Part shown: one piece after another, positions 37,830-46,009 of the stretch
How positions within the stretch are numbered: position 1 is the stretch's first letter
How the letters are laid out: each line of letters starts with the position of its first letter
Source: Mesorhizobium sp. WSM2240
Lineage (GTDB): Bacteria; Pseudomonadota; Alphaproteobacteria; Rhizobiales; Rhizobiaceae
Length of the DNA: 64,000 nt
Reading direction: 5' to 3'
Assembly: GCF_040438645.1 (NCBI RefSeq)
Contig: NZ_CP159253.1
Location: 1,302,001-1,366,000 of the forward strand
Made by a program: the position numbers and the translations under genes
The notes under the pieces: model-generated
Told to the model about the DNA's origin: nothing
Seen by the model: the letters and a program-made list of their open reading frames with translations, nothing else
Databases searched by the model: none

Positions 37830-38470
37830 ATGCAGACACCGAAGGAAATCTGGAGTATTCGGGGCCGGAAGGTCGCGGTTCATCCCGGTACAGGCGCTTG
37901 GCAGCCGACCTTCCCGGGCATGGAGATCAGGCGGCTCGACAACATCTTCTTCGCGATCCGTCCCGGCGAGGCCGCCGCCAGCCAGATACACGACATCGCC
38001 CAATCGTTAGGCACGGAATTTGGACTGCGCGGCCGTCTGCTCGACAGATTGTGTCTCCACATCACGCTGCACGGCGTCGGTGAATTCGAAGGCCTGCCGC
38101 GATCCAGGATTGCGCAGGCGAACGAAGCCGCATCTTCAGTGTCGATGCCGGCTTTCGACGTCGGTTTCGACCGCGCCATGAGCTTCGGCGGCAACGGGCA
38201 AAGCAGCCCGCTGGTTCTGAGGGGAAGCGTTGGGCACGCGGAGCTTCGCCGGCTGCATCGGCTGCTCGGCGAGGCGATGCGGCGGGTGGGACTTTGGAGG
38301 GCGGTTCGAAGCTCGTTCACCCGCATGTGACAATGCTCTACGATTCCCGCAGTGTCGCCGAAAAGCCCGTACCGCCTGTGCGCTGGACCGTGCGTGAATT
38401 CGTCCTCGTCCACAGTCCGCAAGGCCACTCGCGCCACCATCAGCTTGGCCGGTGGGAGTTGGCCGGGTAA
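37830..38470 (+). pseudogene. Frameshifted 2'-5' RNA ligase-like (LigT) protein
   Basis: The frame from ATG 37830 encodes a 166-residue N-terminal part with LDNIFFAIRPGEAAA and the first catalytic motif HITLHGVGEF, ending at TGA 38328-38330. In another frame the following sequence reads LVHPHVTMLYDSRSVAEKPV with the second HxT motif, then VREFVLVHSPQGHS and a natural stop at 38468-38470. One indel near 38300 therefore separates the two HxT motifs of a ~213-residue phosphodiesterase/ligase. It may be a recent mutation or a sequence error. Confidence 0.75.
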
Positions 38471-38525
38471 CGCACTGTAAGCTCGGCGAGGGGGGGCAAC
38501 GGATGAAGGTTCGCCGTCGGACATC

Positions 38526-39440
38526 CTATCTCCGGAACGCCGGCGGCGCGCGCTCGGCTAAAAAGTCGAGCAGGGCCCGGACCCGTGCGGGCAGCGGGCC
38601 GCCCTGGCCGAGATAGACGGCATGGACTTCTTCGAGATCGCCGGCGTTGCAGTCTTCGAGCACGGGCACAAGGCGGCCGGCACGAATGTCTTCGCGCACG
38701 GCGAAGGCGGCGAGCCGCGCGAGGCCGACGCCGGCCACCGCCATGACGCGCAGCGCTTCGCCGTCGCTCGCCTGGATGTTTCCGATCGTCGGCAGCGTGA
38801 CGACCTGCCCGCCGCTAGTCAGCGGCCAGCCTTCGATAGCGCGCAAATAACAGAAGCCGAGACGGTTGTGCCCTTCCAGTTCGGCTATGGTCCTTGGTTC
38901 TCCGGCGCGCTCCAGATATGAAGGCGCGCCGACGATCATCATCCGCGTCGCGCCGAGCTTGCGGGCGATCAGGCTGGAGCTCTTGAGCGGACCGGCGCGC
39001 ACGGCAACGTCCATGCGCTCTTCCATCAGGTCGATCACCGCGTCGGTCTGCACGATGTCGAGCGATACGCCGGGATAGCGGACGAGAAATTCGGGCAGAA
39101 GCGGCGCCAGTATGTGCGTGCTGAAGGAGGCGTTGGTGTTCAGCCGGATGCGGCCGACAGGCTTGTCGCCAGAAGCGGCAGCCCGCTCCGCCTCGTCGAT
39201 GTCGGCGAGAATGCGCGTGGCGCGGTCGTAGAAGGCCGAGCCCTCCAGGGTCAGTTGCAGCTTTCTGGTCGAGCGGTTGACCAGCCGCGCGCCGAGACGC
39301 CCTTCAAGGCGGGCGATCAGCTTGCTCACGGCGGACGGCGTCATCCGGAAGGCGCGTGCGGCCGCGGAGAATCCGCCCAGTTCCACAACCCGCACAAACA
39401 CGTCCATCTCGCCCGAGCGGTTGATCTCCAATCGCGCCAT
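38526..39440 (-). CDS. LysR-family transcriptional regulator
   Basis: The 304-residue protein has the N-terminal helix-turn-helix (GGFSAAARAFRMTPSAVSKL) and a CrgA-like effector domain (ERMDVAVRAGPLKSSSLIAR, VAGVGLARLAAFAVRED). It is divergent from an MFS exporter and aldo-keto reductase pair, with a TGAGTT-c-AACTCA dyad abutting its start. The likely role is control of those genes. The inducer is unknown. Confidence 0.88.
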   Translation of the reverse strand: MARLEINRSGEMDVFVRVVELGGFSAAARAFRMTPSAVSKLIARLEGRLGARLVNRSTRKLQLTLEGSAFYDRATRILADIDEAERAAASGDKPVGRIRLNTNASFSTHILAPLLPEFLVRYPGVSLDIVQTDAVIDLMEERMDVAVRAGPLKSSSLIARKLGATRMMIVGAPSYLERAGEPRTIAELEGHNRLGFCYLRAIEGWPLTSGGQVVTLPTIGNIQASDGEALRVMAVAGVGLARLAAFAVREDIRAGRLVPVLEDCNAGDLEEVHAVYLGQGGPLPARVRALLDFLAERAPPAFRR

Positions 39441-39442
39441 GA

Positions 39443-39455
39443 TGAGTTCAACTCA
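39443..39455. promoter_or_regulatory. Dyad at the start of the LysR gene
   Basis: TGAGTT (39443-39448) and AACTCA (39450-39455) are perfect 6-bp arms around one C, 3 nt upstream of the lysR ATG and 78 nt from the MFS ATG. The position suits autoregulation. Confidence 0.4.
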
Positions 39456-39532
39456 CAAATGCTGTTCCTGATAGCTGTCTAGTTCATCACAGGGCGCGCG
39501 TCCATCTAGAGGCGACCAAGCAATTATCGGGG

Positions 39533-40723
39533 ATGTTCCTTATGCCTCTTGCTCTCTATGCCCTCACCGCCGGCGCCTTCGGCATCGGCGTCACCGAATT
39601 CGTCATCATGGGCCTGCTGCTCGAAGTGAGCGGCGACCTCGGCGTTTCCGTTGCGACCGCCGGCCTGCTGATTTCCGGCTATGCGCTCGGCGTCGTCGTC
39701 GGCGCGCCGCTGCTTACCGCCATGACCAGCCGCTGGCCGCGCAAGCAGGTCCTGATCGGGCTGATGGTGATATTCACCCTCGGCAACGCCGCCTGCGCGC
39801 TTGCGCCGAGCTACGGTCCGCTGATGGCTGCGCGGGTGCTCACCGCTTTCGCGCACGGCACCTTCTTCGGCGTTGGATCGGTAGTCGCCACCAGCCTCGT
39901 CGCGCCGGACAAGCGCGCTTCAGCGATCGCGGTCATGTTCACCGGGCTGACCGTCGCAAACATTCTGGGTGTGCCTTTCGGCACATGGCTCGGCCAGCAG
40001 TTCGGCTGGCGCGCCACTTTCTGGGCCGTCGCGCTGATCGGGCTCGCGGCGCTCGCCGTCATCGCGCTGCTCGTTCCGAACGACAAGAGCGCCCCGCAGG
40101 CCGAGGACTGGCGCGCCGATTTGAAGGCCATGGCGCGGCGGCCGGTGCTGCTCGGGCTGCTCACCACCGTGCTCGGTTATGCCGGCGTCTTCGCGGTGTT
40201 CACCTACATCGCTCCCGCGCTGACCGAGATCACCGGCTTCTCGTCCGCCGCCGTATCGCCGATCCTGCTGGTCTTCGGAGGCGGGCTTGTTGCCGGCAAT
40301 CTCCTGGGCGGCAAGCTCGCCGACACAAATCTCGTGCGCACCGTGTTCGGTACGCTTGTCTTGCTCGCTGTGGTTCTCGGCCTGATGACTTTCGCGCTGC
40401 AGGACCGCATCGCCGCTGTCCTGTTTGTCGGGCTATTGGGCGCCGCCGCCTTCGCCACCGTCGCGCCCCTGCAGATGTGGGTGCTGGAGAAGGCGGATGG
40501 AGCGGGCCAGAGTCTCGCCTCGAGCTTCAATATCGCCGCCTTCAATCTCGGCAACGCGCTCGGCGCATGGGCGGGCGGCGTTGTGATTGCGCATGGCGCC
40601 GGCCTGGCGACCATTCCTTTCGTCGCGGCGCTCTTTCCCGCCGCGGCCGTTCTGATCGTCGGCCTCAGCCTGCATCTCGACCGCAAGCAGGCCCTGGCCG
40701 CGCCGGCGACCTGCTCAGCCTGA
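39533..40723 (+). CDS. AraJ/YdhP-type MFS efflux transporter
   Basis: The 396-residue protein has 12 predicted membrane segments. It begins PLALYALTAGAFGIGVTEFV, the signature of the AraJ/YdhP branch of drug:proton antiporters. The TM2-3 loop shows TSRWPRKQVLIG and the helix 5 region GLTVANILGVPFGTWLGQQF. A GGGG precedes the ATG, and another ATG lies 9 nt downstream. Substrates of this branch are sugars, arabinose derivatives or drugs. It is followed after 34 nt by the aldo-keto reductase gene. Confidence 0.88.
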   Translation: MFLMPLALYALTAGAFGIGVTEFVIMGLLLEVSGDLGVSVATAGLLISGYALGVVVGAPLLTAMTSRWPRKQVLIGLMVIFTLGNAACALAPSYGPLMAARVLTAFAHGTFFGVGSVVATSLVAPDKRASAIAVMFTGLTVANILGVPFGTWLGQQFGWRATFWAVALIGLAALAVIALLVPNDKSAPQAEDWRADLKAMARRPVLLGLLTTVLGYAGVFAVFTYIAPALTEITGFSSAAVSPILLVFGGGLVAGNLLGGKLADTNLVRTVFGTLVLLAVVLGLMTFALQDRIAAVLFVGLLGAAAFATVAPLQMWVLEKADGAGQSLASSFNIAAFNLGNALGAWAGGVVIAHGAGLATIPFVAALFPAAAVLIVGLSLHLDRKQALAAPATCSA

Positions 40724-40757
40724 CTTCCCTAAAAACCCAAAAAATCGGAGACACATC

Positions 40758-41792
40758 ATGGATTATCGACGTCTTGGCGCATCCGGCCTGAAGGTTCCGG
40801 CGCTCAGCTTCGGGGCTGGCACGTTCGGCGGTTCGGGGCCGCTGTTCGGCGCCTGGGGCAACACCGACGTGACGGAGGCGCGGCGGCTGATCGATATCTG
40901 CCTCGAGGCCGGCGTTACCCTCTTCGACACCGCCGACGTCTATTCCAACGGCGCGTCGGAAGAGGTGCTGGGCCAGGCCATCAGGGGCCGGCGGGCGGAT
41001 GTGCTGATCTCGACAAAGAGCTCGCTGCCGATGGGCGAGGGGCCGAACGATGCCGGCTCCTCCCGCTCGCGCCTGATCCGCGGCGTCGACGACGCGCTGC
41101 GCCGGCTCGGCACGGACTATATCGACCTGTTGCAACTGCACGCATTCGACGCCGGCACGCCGATCGAGGAGGTGCTGTCGACGCTCGACGGCCTCGTCCG
41201 CGCCGGCAAGCTGCGCTATGTCGGCGTCTCCAACTTTTCCGGCTGGCAGGTGATGAAATCGCTCGGCCTTGCCGACAGGCACGGCTGGCCGCGCTACGTC
41301 GCGCATCAGGTTTATTATTCCCTGGTCGGCCGCGATTATGAGTGGGAACTGATGCCGATGGGGCTCGACCAGGGTGTCGGCGCACTGGTCTGGAGCCCGC
41401 TGGGTTGGGGCCGCCTGACCGGCAAGATCCGCCGCGGCCAGCCACTGCCGGAAGGCAGCCGACTGCACCAGACCGCCGAATTCGGGCCTCCCGTCGACGA
41501 CGAGCGCCTGTTCGACATTGTCGATGCGCTCGACGAGGTGGCGCTGGAAACCGGCAGGACGATCCCGCAGATCGCCATCAACTGGCTGCTCCAGCGTCCG
41601 ACGGTTTCCTCCGTCATCATCGGAGCGCGCAACGAGGAGCAGCTTCGCCAGAACCTCGGGGCGGTCGGCTGGTCGCTGGCGGCCGAGCAGATTGCCAGGC
41701 TGGACAAGGCAAGCAGCGTCACCGCGCCCTATCCCTATTTCCCCTACCGGCGGCAGGAGGGCTTTGCCCGGCTCAATCCGCCAGCGGTTTGA
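40758..41792 (+). CDS. Aldo/keto reductase
   Basis: The 344-residue TIM-barrel oxidoreductase has LFDTADVYSNGASEEVLG with the catalytic Asp and Tyr, the Lys in DVLISTKSSLP, LLQLHAFDAGTP with the catalytic His, and the NADPH-binding VIIGARNEEQLRQNL near the end. It reduces aldehydes or ketones. GGAGACACATC precedes the ATG. The gene shares a transcript with the MFS exporter and is probably under the divergent LysR. Confidence 0.9.
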   Translation: MDYRRLGASGLKVPALSFGAGTFGGSGPLFGAWGNTDVTEARRLIDICLEAGVTLFDTADVYSNGASEEVLGQAIRGRRADVLISTKSSLPMGEGPNDAGSSRSRLIRGVDDALRRLGTDYIDLLQLHAFDAGTPIEEVLSTLDGLVRAGKLRYVGVSNFSGWQVMKSLGLADRHGWPRYVAHQVYYSLVGRDYEWELMPMGLDQGVGALVWSPLGWGRLTGKIRRGQPLPEGSRLHQTAEFGPPVDDERLFDIVDALDEVALETGRTIPQIAINWLLQRPTVSSVIIGARNEEQLRQNLGAVGWSLAAEQIARLDKASSVTAPYPYFPYRRQEGFARLNPPAV

Positions 41793-41844
41793 ACGGGGAG
41801 CCCATGCCAAGACGATCGGGATGGGCTCGCTCTTCCGCTGTTTT

Positions 41845-42012
41845 CTATCGGCGGCGCGGCCGCAATTGCGTCCAGAGATCGTAGGCGGCGAGTGCGACTC
41901 CTATCGCCAAGACGGTGAGCAGATCGACCCGCTTGACCGACAGGCCGACAATGCCGAGGAAACCGACGAAGAGCGCGAAGGCGAGCAGCGCCAGGATGCG
42001 ATCAGACGACAT
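41845..42012 (-). CDS. Small membrane protein at the end of the TRAP operon, 55 residues
   Basis: ATG 42012 with GGAGGG 5 nt upstream encodes a 55-residue protein. Two hydrophobic stretches, ILALLAFALFVGFLGIVGL and LLTVLAIGVALAAYDL, are joined by a short KRVD turn, giving a two-helix hairpin with a basic tail (RPRRR). It lies 45 nt downstream of dctM on the same strand, so it is likely co-transcribed with the transporter. I know no characterised homologue. A role as an accessory of the TRAP membrane complex is a guess. Confidence 0.65.
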   Translation of the reverse strand: MSSDRILALLAFALFVGFLGIVGLSVKRVDLLTVLAIGVALAAYDLWTQLRPRRR

Positions 42013-42057
42013 TGCGACCCTCCGATATCTGCAACTTTTGATCCTCCCGATCTCTCG

Positions 42058-43410
42058 CTAGCGCCCGTAAAACAGCCGCGGCAGCCAGTAAACAACGTCG
42101 GGGATGACATAGAGGAGGAACATGGTGAAAAAAACCATGGCTACATAGGGCAGCGACCCGGCAAATATCTGCGTCAGCCGAATGTGAGGCGGGGCTATGC
42201 CTTTGAGGTAGTAGGCGGACATGGCCATTGGCGGGGTCAGAAACGACGTCTGCAGATTGAGCGCAATCAGAATGCCGAAAAACAGCGGATCGATGTCGAA
42301 CAGCGGCAGGAGCGGCAGGAAGATCGGCACGAAGATGATGATGATCTCTGACCATTCGAGGGGCCAACCGAGCAGGAAGATGATGAGTTGCGCCAGCAGA
42401 AGGAACTGCAGCGGCGTCATGTCTAGCCCAACAACGAATTCGCGCACGACCTGTTCGCCGCCCAGGTAGGAAAACACGGAGGCGAAGGTCCAGGAGCCGA
42501 CGAAAAGCCAACACACCATCGCGGTGGTGCGCACGGTCAGATAAACCGATTCCTGCAGGCGCTGCCATGTGAGAGCACGGTAGGCGGCGGCAAGCAGCAG
42601 CCCGCCCAGCGCGCCTATGGCGGCTGCCTCCGATGGTGTCGCAAACCCGAACAGGATCGCTCCGAGAACGGCCAGGATCAGGATCGCAAGCGGGAAGAAG
42701 GAGGTGGCGAGCATCCACAACACCTTGCCGGTCGAAACGCTGTCGCTGCGGCGTTCCGCCTGAGGCGCCAGGCTCGGATTGAGCACGGCGCGTCCGACAA
42801 TGTAGATCAGGTACATGCCGGCGAGCAGGAACCCGGGCAGCAGCGCGCCGGCATAGAGCCGGACGATCGACACGCCGGAAGCGGCCGCATAGACGATCAG
42901 CATGATCGAGGGCGGAATGAGGATGCCCAGCGTTCCGCCCGCGCAGATAACGCCGGTGGCGAAGCGCTCGTCGTAGCGGGCCTTCAGCATGGCCGGCAGA
43001 GCAAGCAGGCCCATCAGCGTGACGACCGCCCCCACGATGCCGGTGGCGGTGGCGAACAGCGCACAAGTGATCAATGCCGCCACAGCCATGGAGCCGGGCA
43101 GCCGCCGGGTGGCCACGTTCAACGTATCGAACAGCCGCTCGACGATGTTGGCACGCTCCACGATGTAGCCCATGAACAGAAAAAGCGGGATCGCGGTCAG
43201 CACGTCATTGGCCATGACTGAATAGGTCTGGTTGACGAAAAGGTCGAAGACGCGGTTGTCAAAGACATGCCGCATCCGGTCGGCGTCGAAATAGGCGTAG
43301 TAGCCAAAGCCTATGCCCATGGCCATCAGAGTGAAGGCGATGGGAAAGCCGAGCATAATGACAAAGATAAACAGGCCCAGCATCAGGAGGGCGATCTGCG
43401 GGTCGGTCAT
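42058..43410 (-). CDS. TRAP transporter large permease (DctM)
   Basis: The 450-residue protein has 12 or more hydrophobic segments and family landmarks: FVIMLGFPIAFTLMAMGIGF at the start, AIPLFLFMGYIVERANIVER, LGILIPPSIMLIVYA and the late TPPMAMSAYYLKGIAPP. It is the Na+-driven transport subunit for an organic acid delivered by the DctP-type binding protein. The start overlaps dctQ by 4 nt. The pfam-type DctM core is complete. Confidence 0.92.
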   Translation of the reverse strand: MTDPQIALLMLGLFIFVIMLGFPIAFTLMAMGIGFGYYAYFDADRMRHVFDNRVFDLFVNQTYSVMANDVLTAIPLFLFMGYIVERANIVERLFDTLNVATRRLPGSMAVAALITCALFATATGIVGAVVTLMGLLALPAMLKARYDERFATGVICAGGTLGILIPPSIMLIVYAAASGVSIVRLYAGALLPGFLLAGMYLIYIVGRAVLNPSLAPQAERRSDSVSTGKVLWMLATSFFPLAILILAVLGAILFGFATPSEAAAIGALGGLLLAAAYRALTWQRLQESVYLTVRTTAMVCWLFVGSWTFASVFSYLGGEQVVREFVVGLDMTPLQFLLLAQLIIFLLGWPLEWSEIIIIFVPIFLPLLPLFDIDPLFFGILIALNLQTSFLTPPMAMSAYYLKGIAPPHIRLTQIFAGSLPYVAMVFFTMFLLYVIPDVVYWLPRLFYGR

Positions 43411-44018
43411 TGTTCTGCTTTCCTCTCCGCCGGGTCACTGGCGTGGGGGTCAAGAGCGCCGATGCCCTCCTTGATCAGCACGTCCTCGAGTTCCTCGACA
43501 TCCTCCTCGGGCGTCGGCCAAGCGCCGGTCCGTATTGTGATAATGCAGCGGAAAACCTGGGCGATGCCCTGGATGACCAGAAGGATGCCGGCGACGATGA
43601 TGACCGCCTTAAACTGATAAATCGGGATGTTGGCCGGGCTCATCGTGCTGACTTCGAGATAGCGCCACGAGCGGCTGACGTAGCGCCAGCCCGAAATAAC
43701 AAGCGCGATCACGCCAGGAAAGAAGAACAGGAAATACAATACCAGTTCGACGGTCGCCTGGGTTCTTGGCCGCCACAGCCGGTATATGAAATCGCCGCGG
43801 ACATGCCCGTCGCGCGACAGTGTGTAGGCTCCCGCCATCATGAACATGGTGCCGTACATCATGTAGGAAAGGTCGAATGCCCAAGGCGTCGGAGCGCGGA
43901 ACAGATAGCGCACAACCACCTCATAGCTGACGCCGAGCGTCATGATCATGACGCACCAGGCGAAGACCTTGCCGAACCAGGCCGATAGTTTGTCGGCAAA
44001 CCAGATGTAACTTTCCAA
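43407..44018 (-). CDS. TRAP transporter small permease (DctQ)
   Basis: The 203-residue protein has four hydrophobic helices (around FAWCVMIMTLGVSYEVVVRY, DLSYMMYGTMFMMAGAYTL, VELVLYFLFFFPGVIALVIS and FKAVIIVAGILLVIQGIAQV) and an acidic C-terminal tail. The GHVRGDFIYRLW segment between helices 2 and 3 is a DctQ hallmark. It pairs with DctM in the inner membrane and is translationally coupled to it. Confidence 0.9.
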   Translation of the reverse strand: MESYIWFADKLSAWFGKVFAWCVMIMTLGVSYEVVVRYLFRAPTPWAFDLSYMMYGTMFMMAGAYTLSRDGHVRGDFIYRLWRPRTQATVELVLYFLFFFPGVIALVISGWRYVSRSWRYLEVSTMSPANIPIYQFKAVIIVAGILLVIQGIAQVFRCIITIRTGAWPTPEEDVEELEDVLIKEGIGALDPHASDPAERKAEQ

Positions 44019-44109
44019 GGCGCACCCGCTTGGTTGATCGCGGAATTCAGCCCGAACCGCGCCGGCGGGGGTTGGTCACCCTGCCGGCACGGCGCGGAGT
44101 CTAAGTCGA

Positions 44110-45225
44110 TCAGATCTTGTCCGGGAAATAGTGCTGATAAGCCAGCTTGTAGTCGGGCGCGTTGAGCAGGCTGTAATAGACGACGCGGTCGCACCAGGCT
44201 TTCTGGCTGTCCACGACCTTCTTGAAGAATGGGTCTTCCATCAGCGGTGGCAGGATCTGGTCCCAGGCCTCGAGCTGCGCCTGCAGAACGGAATCGGGCG
44301 TGCGTTTGACGTTGACGCCGGATTCGGTCTGCAGCTTCTGCAGATCGGCCGAATATTGCTGCATCGCCAGCGCATAGTTCGCCAGATGGGCGGCTTCGAC
44401 GCCGTATTTGAGGATTGCCTGAAGGTCCGGATCGAGGCCCTCGAACGTGTCCTTGTTGAAAATGTACTCGAATGATTCGCTCGCCTGGTGATAGGAGGCC
44501 AGCATGTAGTTCTTGGCGACGTCCTGCGCGCCGAAGCGCATGTCCGAGGTCGGATTGTTGAACTCGAAACCGTCGATGACGCCGCGCTCCATCGCCGGCA
44601 CGATTTCGCCGCCCGGAAGCTGCGCGACGCTGGCGCCCATCGCCTGGAACAGGTCGGCAGCCAGGCCCACGGTGCGGTATTTCAGGCCCTGAAGCTGGTC
44701 GGCGTCCGTGATCTCGTTCTTGAACCAGCCGAGCGGCTGGGCCGGCATGCCGAAGGACAGGAAGCCGACGATGTTGAGGCCCAGTATGTCCTGGGTCAGT
44801 TCGCGATAGAACTCCTGGCCGCCGCCGTGATAGAGCCAGGCGATCATCTGGTTGGCGTCGGCGCCGAACACCGGGCCCGTGCCGAAGAGCGAGGCGGCTT
44901 TGTTCTTGCCGTACCAATAGACCGGCACGGTGTGAGCGGCATCGATGGTGCCGTCATGACAGGCGTCCTGCACCTGGAAAGCGCCGACCACCGCGCCCGC
45001 GGGCAAAAGGTCGATCCTGAGGCGGTTGTTCGACATTTCCTGAACGCGCTGGACATATTGCGCGGCCATCTCCTGGAAAACGTCCGAGGCCGGCCAGGAG
45101 GATTGCATCTTCAGAGTTATCGGCGCCTGGGCGAGCACGGCGGGCGCCGCAAGTGTGCCGGCGGCCGTGGCGCCTGCCGCCGTCGTTCCAAGGAAGCGTC
45201 TGCGCGAAATACTCTTGCCAGTCAT
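44110..45225 (-). CDS. TRAP transporter solute-binding protein (DctP type) with Tat signal
   Basis: The 371-residue protein begins with a twin-arginine signal (SRRRFLGTTAAGATAAGTLA) and is therefore periplasmic. ITLKMQSSWPASDVFQEMA opens the mature domain. LKYRTVGLAADLFQAMGASV and PGGEIVPAMERGVIDGFEFN include the Arg that usually binds the ligand carboxylate. It resembles the TakP-like clade that binds 2-oxo or hydroxy acids. It heads the dctP-Q-M operon, with 91 nt before dctQ. Confidence 0.9.
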   Translation of the reverse strand: MTGKSISRRRFLGTTAAGATAAGTLAAPAVLAQAPITLKMQSSWPASDVFQEMAAQYVQRVQEMSNNRLRIDLLPAGAVVGAFQVQDACHDGTIDAAHTVPVYWYGKNKAASLFGTGPVFGADANQMIAWLYHGGGQEFYRELTQDILGLNIVGFLSFGMPAQPLGWFKNEITDADQLQGLKYRTVGLAADLFQAMGASVAQLPGGEIVPAMERGVIDGFEFNNPTSDMRFGAQDVAKNYMLASYHQASESFEYIFNKDTFEGLDPDLQAILKYGVEAAHLANYALAMQQYSADLQKLQTESGVNVKRTPDSVLQAQLEAWDQILPPLMEDPFFKKVVDSQKAWCDRVVYYSLLNAPDYKLAYQHYFPDKI

Positions 45226-45358
45226 GATTTCCTCCCAAGCTGGTCATGTTTTGATCTTCAGCGGGAAACAGAATAGGGCAACATCGACGCGATGCAAGAC
45301 CGCTGGGCTCCGACTTTATATCCAGAGTTGCAATGGAAGCGTGGGCGTTTCAGCTTTT

Positions 45359-45377
45359 GGGATAGTGCATTGCACAA
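45359..45377 (+). promoter_or_regulatory. Possible sigma-54 promoter / shared motif upstream of nasT
   Basis: GGATAGTGCATTGCA fits GG-N10-GC with a good TTGCA -12 box but a weak -24 box, 30 nt upstream of the nasT ATG. The same GTGCATTGCACAA sequence (45365-45377) recurs upstream of narK at 47262-47274, so it may instead be a shared regulator site. Confidence 0.35.
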
Positions 45378-45403
45378 TCCGTTAGCATGCGCAAAATGAC
45401 GAC

Positions 45404-46009
45404 ATGGCCGCCCCCAGTTCACTCGCCATCCTCGTGATCGACGAAAACCGCATCCGCGCTTCCATCATCGAAGCCGGATTGCGGGAGGCCGGGCATGAGC
45501 AGGTGACGGTTATCCACGACGTCGCCGGCATCGCCCGGCGGATCGCCGAGATCGCGCCTGACGTCATCGTCATCGATCTCGAAAACCCCAACCGGGACAT
45601 GCTGGAGAACATGTTCCAGCTTTCGCGCGCGGTGAAGCGGCCGATTGCCATGTTCGTCGACCGCTCCGACCAGGCCTCGATCGAGGCGGCGGTGGACGCC
45701 GGCGTGTCGGCCTATGTGGTGGACGGGCTGCGGCAGGAGCGGGTGAAGCCGATCCTCGACATGGCCATCAGCCGATTCAACGCATTCTCGCGGATGGCGC
45801 GCGAACTGGAGGAGGCTCGCGGCGAGCTGGAGAACCGGAAGGTTATCGACCGCGCCAAGGGCATTCTGATGAAATCGCGCGGGCTGTCGGAGGAGGCGGC
45901 TTACGCGCTGCTGCGCAAGACCGCCATGAACCAGAACCGTAAGATCAGCGATATCGCCCAAAGCCTGGTGACGGCCGCCGGACTGCTGGGCTCGCAGGAG
46001 GAGCCATGA
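45404..46009 (+). CDS. nasT: Nitrate-responsive ANTAR antitermination regulator NasT
   Basis: The 201-residue protein has an N-terminal receiver-like domain (LAILVIDENRIRASIIEAGL, DVIVIDLENPNRD) and a C-terminal ANTAR RNA-binding domain (ENRKVIDRAKGILMKSRGLS, AYALLRKTAMNQNRKISDIA). NasT binds hexaloop hairpins in the leader of nitrate assimilation mRNAs and prevents termination. NasS holds it inactive without nitrate. The stop overlaps the nasS ATG by 4 nt. The candidate target RNA is at 47443-47541. Confidence 0.92.
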   Translation: MAAPSSLAILVIDENRIRASIIEAGLREAGHEQVTVIHDVAGIARRIAEIAPDVIVIDLENPNRDMLENMFQLSRAVKRPIAMFVDRSDQASIEAAVDAGVSAYVVDGLRQERVKPILDMAISRFNAFSRMARELEEARGELENRKVIDRAKGILMKSRGLSEEAAYALLRKTAMNQNRKISDIAQSLVTAAGLLGSQEEP

